Shown: positions 62,401 through 64,000 of the stretch, piece by piece
Layout of the letters: every line of letters begins with the position of its first letter
Numbering within the stretch: the first letter of the stretch is position 1
Assembly (NCBI RefSeq): GCF_002234675.1
Contig: NC_019862.2
Coordinates: 22,502,160 to 22,566,159, forward strand
Reading direction: 5' to 3'
Source: Oryzias latipes
Lineage: Eukaryota; Chordata; Actinopteri; Beloniformes; Adrianichthyidae
DNA: 64,000 nucleotides
Program-made: the position numbers and the translations under genes
The notes under the pieces: generated by a model
Seen by the model: only the letters and a program-made list of their open reading frames with translations
Told to the model about the DNA's origin: nothing
The model's database searches: none

Positions 62401-63510
62401 AGGTAGCGGCGCCGCATACGAAAACCTTCGCCCCGTAATGAACGGCTGCCAGCCAGCCGCAAACGTGAAACGAGCCAAAGGAGTGACATTTAAAAGCATG
62501 GCGGAGCCAGGACCGACGGATAGAAGGACGGAGGATGGAAGGACGGGATGTATTCTATCACATCCGCCGACCTTGATGGGTTCATGTCCCATCTGCGCTG
62601 GCGTCCTTTTCTTTTGTCCTCCTCATTGTTCTTTTCCCACCTCTGCCCGTCTTTTGAATCGACTCTTTTGCTCATTTCCAATCTTGCCCATCTCATGGAA
62701 CAAGCTCCACTCGCAGCTCCTCTCATAACAATACCTCTTTTTCGGGACGCCTTTTTCTCCACTCGCTGTCCGTTTCCTTGAACTGTTTGCTTTATTACTC
62801 CTCCCTGAACCTTGCTGCAGCAGCTCTAATGGAGTCTTTTGTACCTTCAATGTTTGCATCGTCCCTCAAGAAACCCGAAGAACCAGCTCATTCTCTATGT
62901 GTTCCATCATTGCATGTGCAAATGTTCACACCTCAGTGACAGCTTTCTGTGTATCCATCAGACTCTTGCTGACTCAGAAGACCTGCAGCTCGTGTTTTCT
63001 GCAAGGAGCAGACGTCTCTGCCTGCCAGGTTGTAAATGTGTAAAAATAGGCTGTTTGTCCCGACATATACACAGCATATGCCTCATTATGAATGCTTCAG
63101 TGCGGAGCAGTATGTCTCAGGGAAAAGGGACACCGCACACACGCATACACACACCAGTAATGGAAACAGATTGTCTGGTATGGATCGTGCAGCTTCGTGT
63201 CGGCCTTTGCATCCTCAGAATGACTCTGTCCGCTGAACAAAGCACATCTGCTCCATTGATGTATCAAGTGGGAAAAAAGGAAGTGAAAGGCCGCCATCAC
63301 CGCATAGCTGCTTGTAACTTTAGACAAATAAAAGGAGTCCAGCCAGCTGTGTCAATCTGAGCATTTTGGGGGTGGTTAAAGAAAGAACAGGTCATCTTTT
63401 AATTTCAGATTTGGAGGTGCGCCTCCACCTATTAGCGCACAAACGTGTCCTTGGGCTGTGTGCCTAAAGTGCTCCTTGCGGTCAGACCTTTGCCATGACA
63501 TGGTAACTCC
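59466..63510. other. Non-coding stretch with possible regulatory blocks
   Basis: No coding exon supported. Blocks at 60400-60775 and 62050-62480 are low in recognisable repeats and rich in homeodomain-type words. A fragment of the (ATCC)n-headed repeat is at 61226-61310. The 173-codon frame at 62839-63360 has no motif and biased composition, so it is not called a gene. Confidence 0.5.
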
Positions 63511-63520
63511 CTGACATCAG

Positions 63521-63547
63521 TGTGTGTGTGTGTGTGTGTGTGTGTGT
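63521..63547. repeat. (GT)n microsatellite
   Basis: About 13 GT units. Confidence 0.95.
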
Positions 63548-63769
63548 AACTACACACAGATGCAATAAAAGGCCTTTACTTGGCTCTTCCTGTATTAGAA
63601 TCACAAAAAATCCTCTTTGCCGTTCTTTGCATTCATTTCTGTGCGGTGTCTTTTTACTGGGAGGTATCCACAGGTTGTGACATTTATTGTGGAAATAATT
63701 GAAATCCTACTGAACAAAAATGAACACTAGTGTTGTATTTTATTTAAACTGTTTTTTTTTGTTTTGTTT

Positions 63770-64000
63770 TTAAAGTCCGGACCATCTTTGATCTATATTC
63801 AAAGCATTTCCAGTGGACATTTAATTATAATAATAAAGTTTTTAGCCAAAATAAAAAAATCTGTCGTTTTCTAGGACCTAGTTTCAGCAGTAGTTCATCA
63901 GCCCCTCACAACCACAACATTAGTGGTGCAACAAAATTGGCGAGCCATACTCTCTAAGTAGATGCATCAGAATGAAGTGGAGCAGGGAGCTTGTGGCCCG
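63770..64000 (+). repeat. Dispersed repeat at the window edge, relative of 8860-9490
   Basis: 'caaagcatttccagtggaca', 'ttttctaggacctagtttca' and 'acaaaattggcgagccatac' match the other copies in order. It runs out of the window. Confidence 0.6.

Noticed and set aside
62839..63360. 173-codon plus-strand frame, the longest unexplained one in the right half
   Set aside because: Cys/His content looks suggestive, but the spacing fits no zinc-finger pattern, and the frame crosses CA-rich simple sequence.

Overview
The window is vertebrate nuclear DNA, most probably from a ray-finned (teleost) fish and perhaps a medaka-like species. The evidence is AT-rich sequence, many short GT-AG exons, and repeat families typical of teleosts: tRNA-derived SINEs, hAT, Harbinger-like and TTAA-flanked MITEs, and L2-like and RTE-like LINE remnants. 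No operon, CRISPR array or prokaryotic gene is present. The species is an inference; the genes below are direct readings of exons and splice sites.

Layout. 1-2424: microsatellites, then a broken L2/CR1-like LINE cut short by a TTAA-flanked MITE. 2713-6079 (minus): an interferon-induced IFIT-family TPR gene, one long coding exon plus a first coding exon of five bases (ATGAG). 8238-20660 (plus): a complete pomgnt1 gene, 21 coding exons and 653 codons, with a likely non-coding first exon ending at 8048. 25215-37998 (minus): a complete tspan1 tetraspanin gene, 7 coding exons and 238 codons, preceded by a non-coding exon whose acceptor lies six bases before the ATG. pomgnt1 and tspan1 are tail to tail, as I recall them in human 1p34, so the block looks like conserved synteny. 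IFIT and pomgnt1 are head to head.

38005-64000 holds no coding exon I can support. It contains transposons (a SANT/Myb-coding TIR element, a solo LTR inside a HARBI1-like element, a 1.14 kb hAT element with perfect 8-bp target duplications, an RTE-like remnant, SINEs) between AT-rich stretches. Several islands have the look of conserved non-coding elements, but that needs alignment to test.

Function. POMGNT1 adds GlcNAc to O-mannose in the Golgi on alpha-dystroglycan. TSPAN1 is a membrane organiser. IFIT is an interferon-induced antiviral effector family. They are neighbours, not a pathway. I found no convincing new biological system. The most instructive structures are two stratified transposon nests: MITE, then hAT, then MITE at 22575-23929, and a solo LTR in a Harbinger-like element at 49376-50590. 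In the second, another copy in a pomgnt1 intron serves as the empty-site reference.
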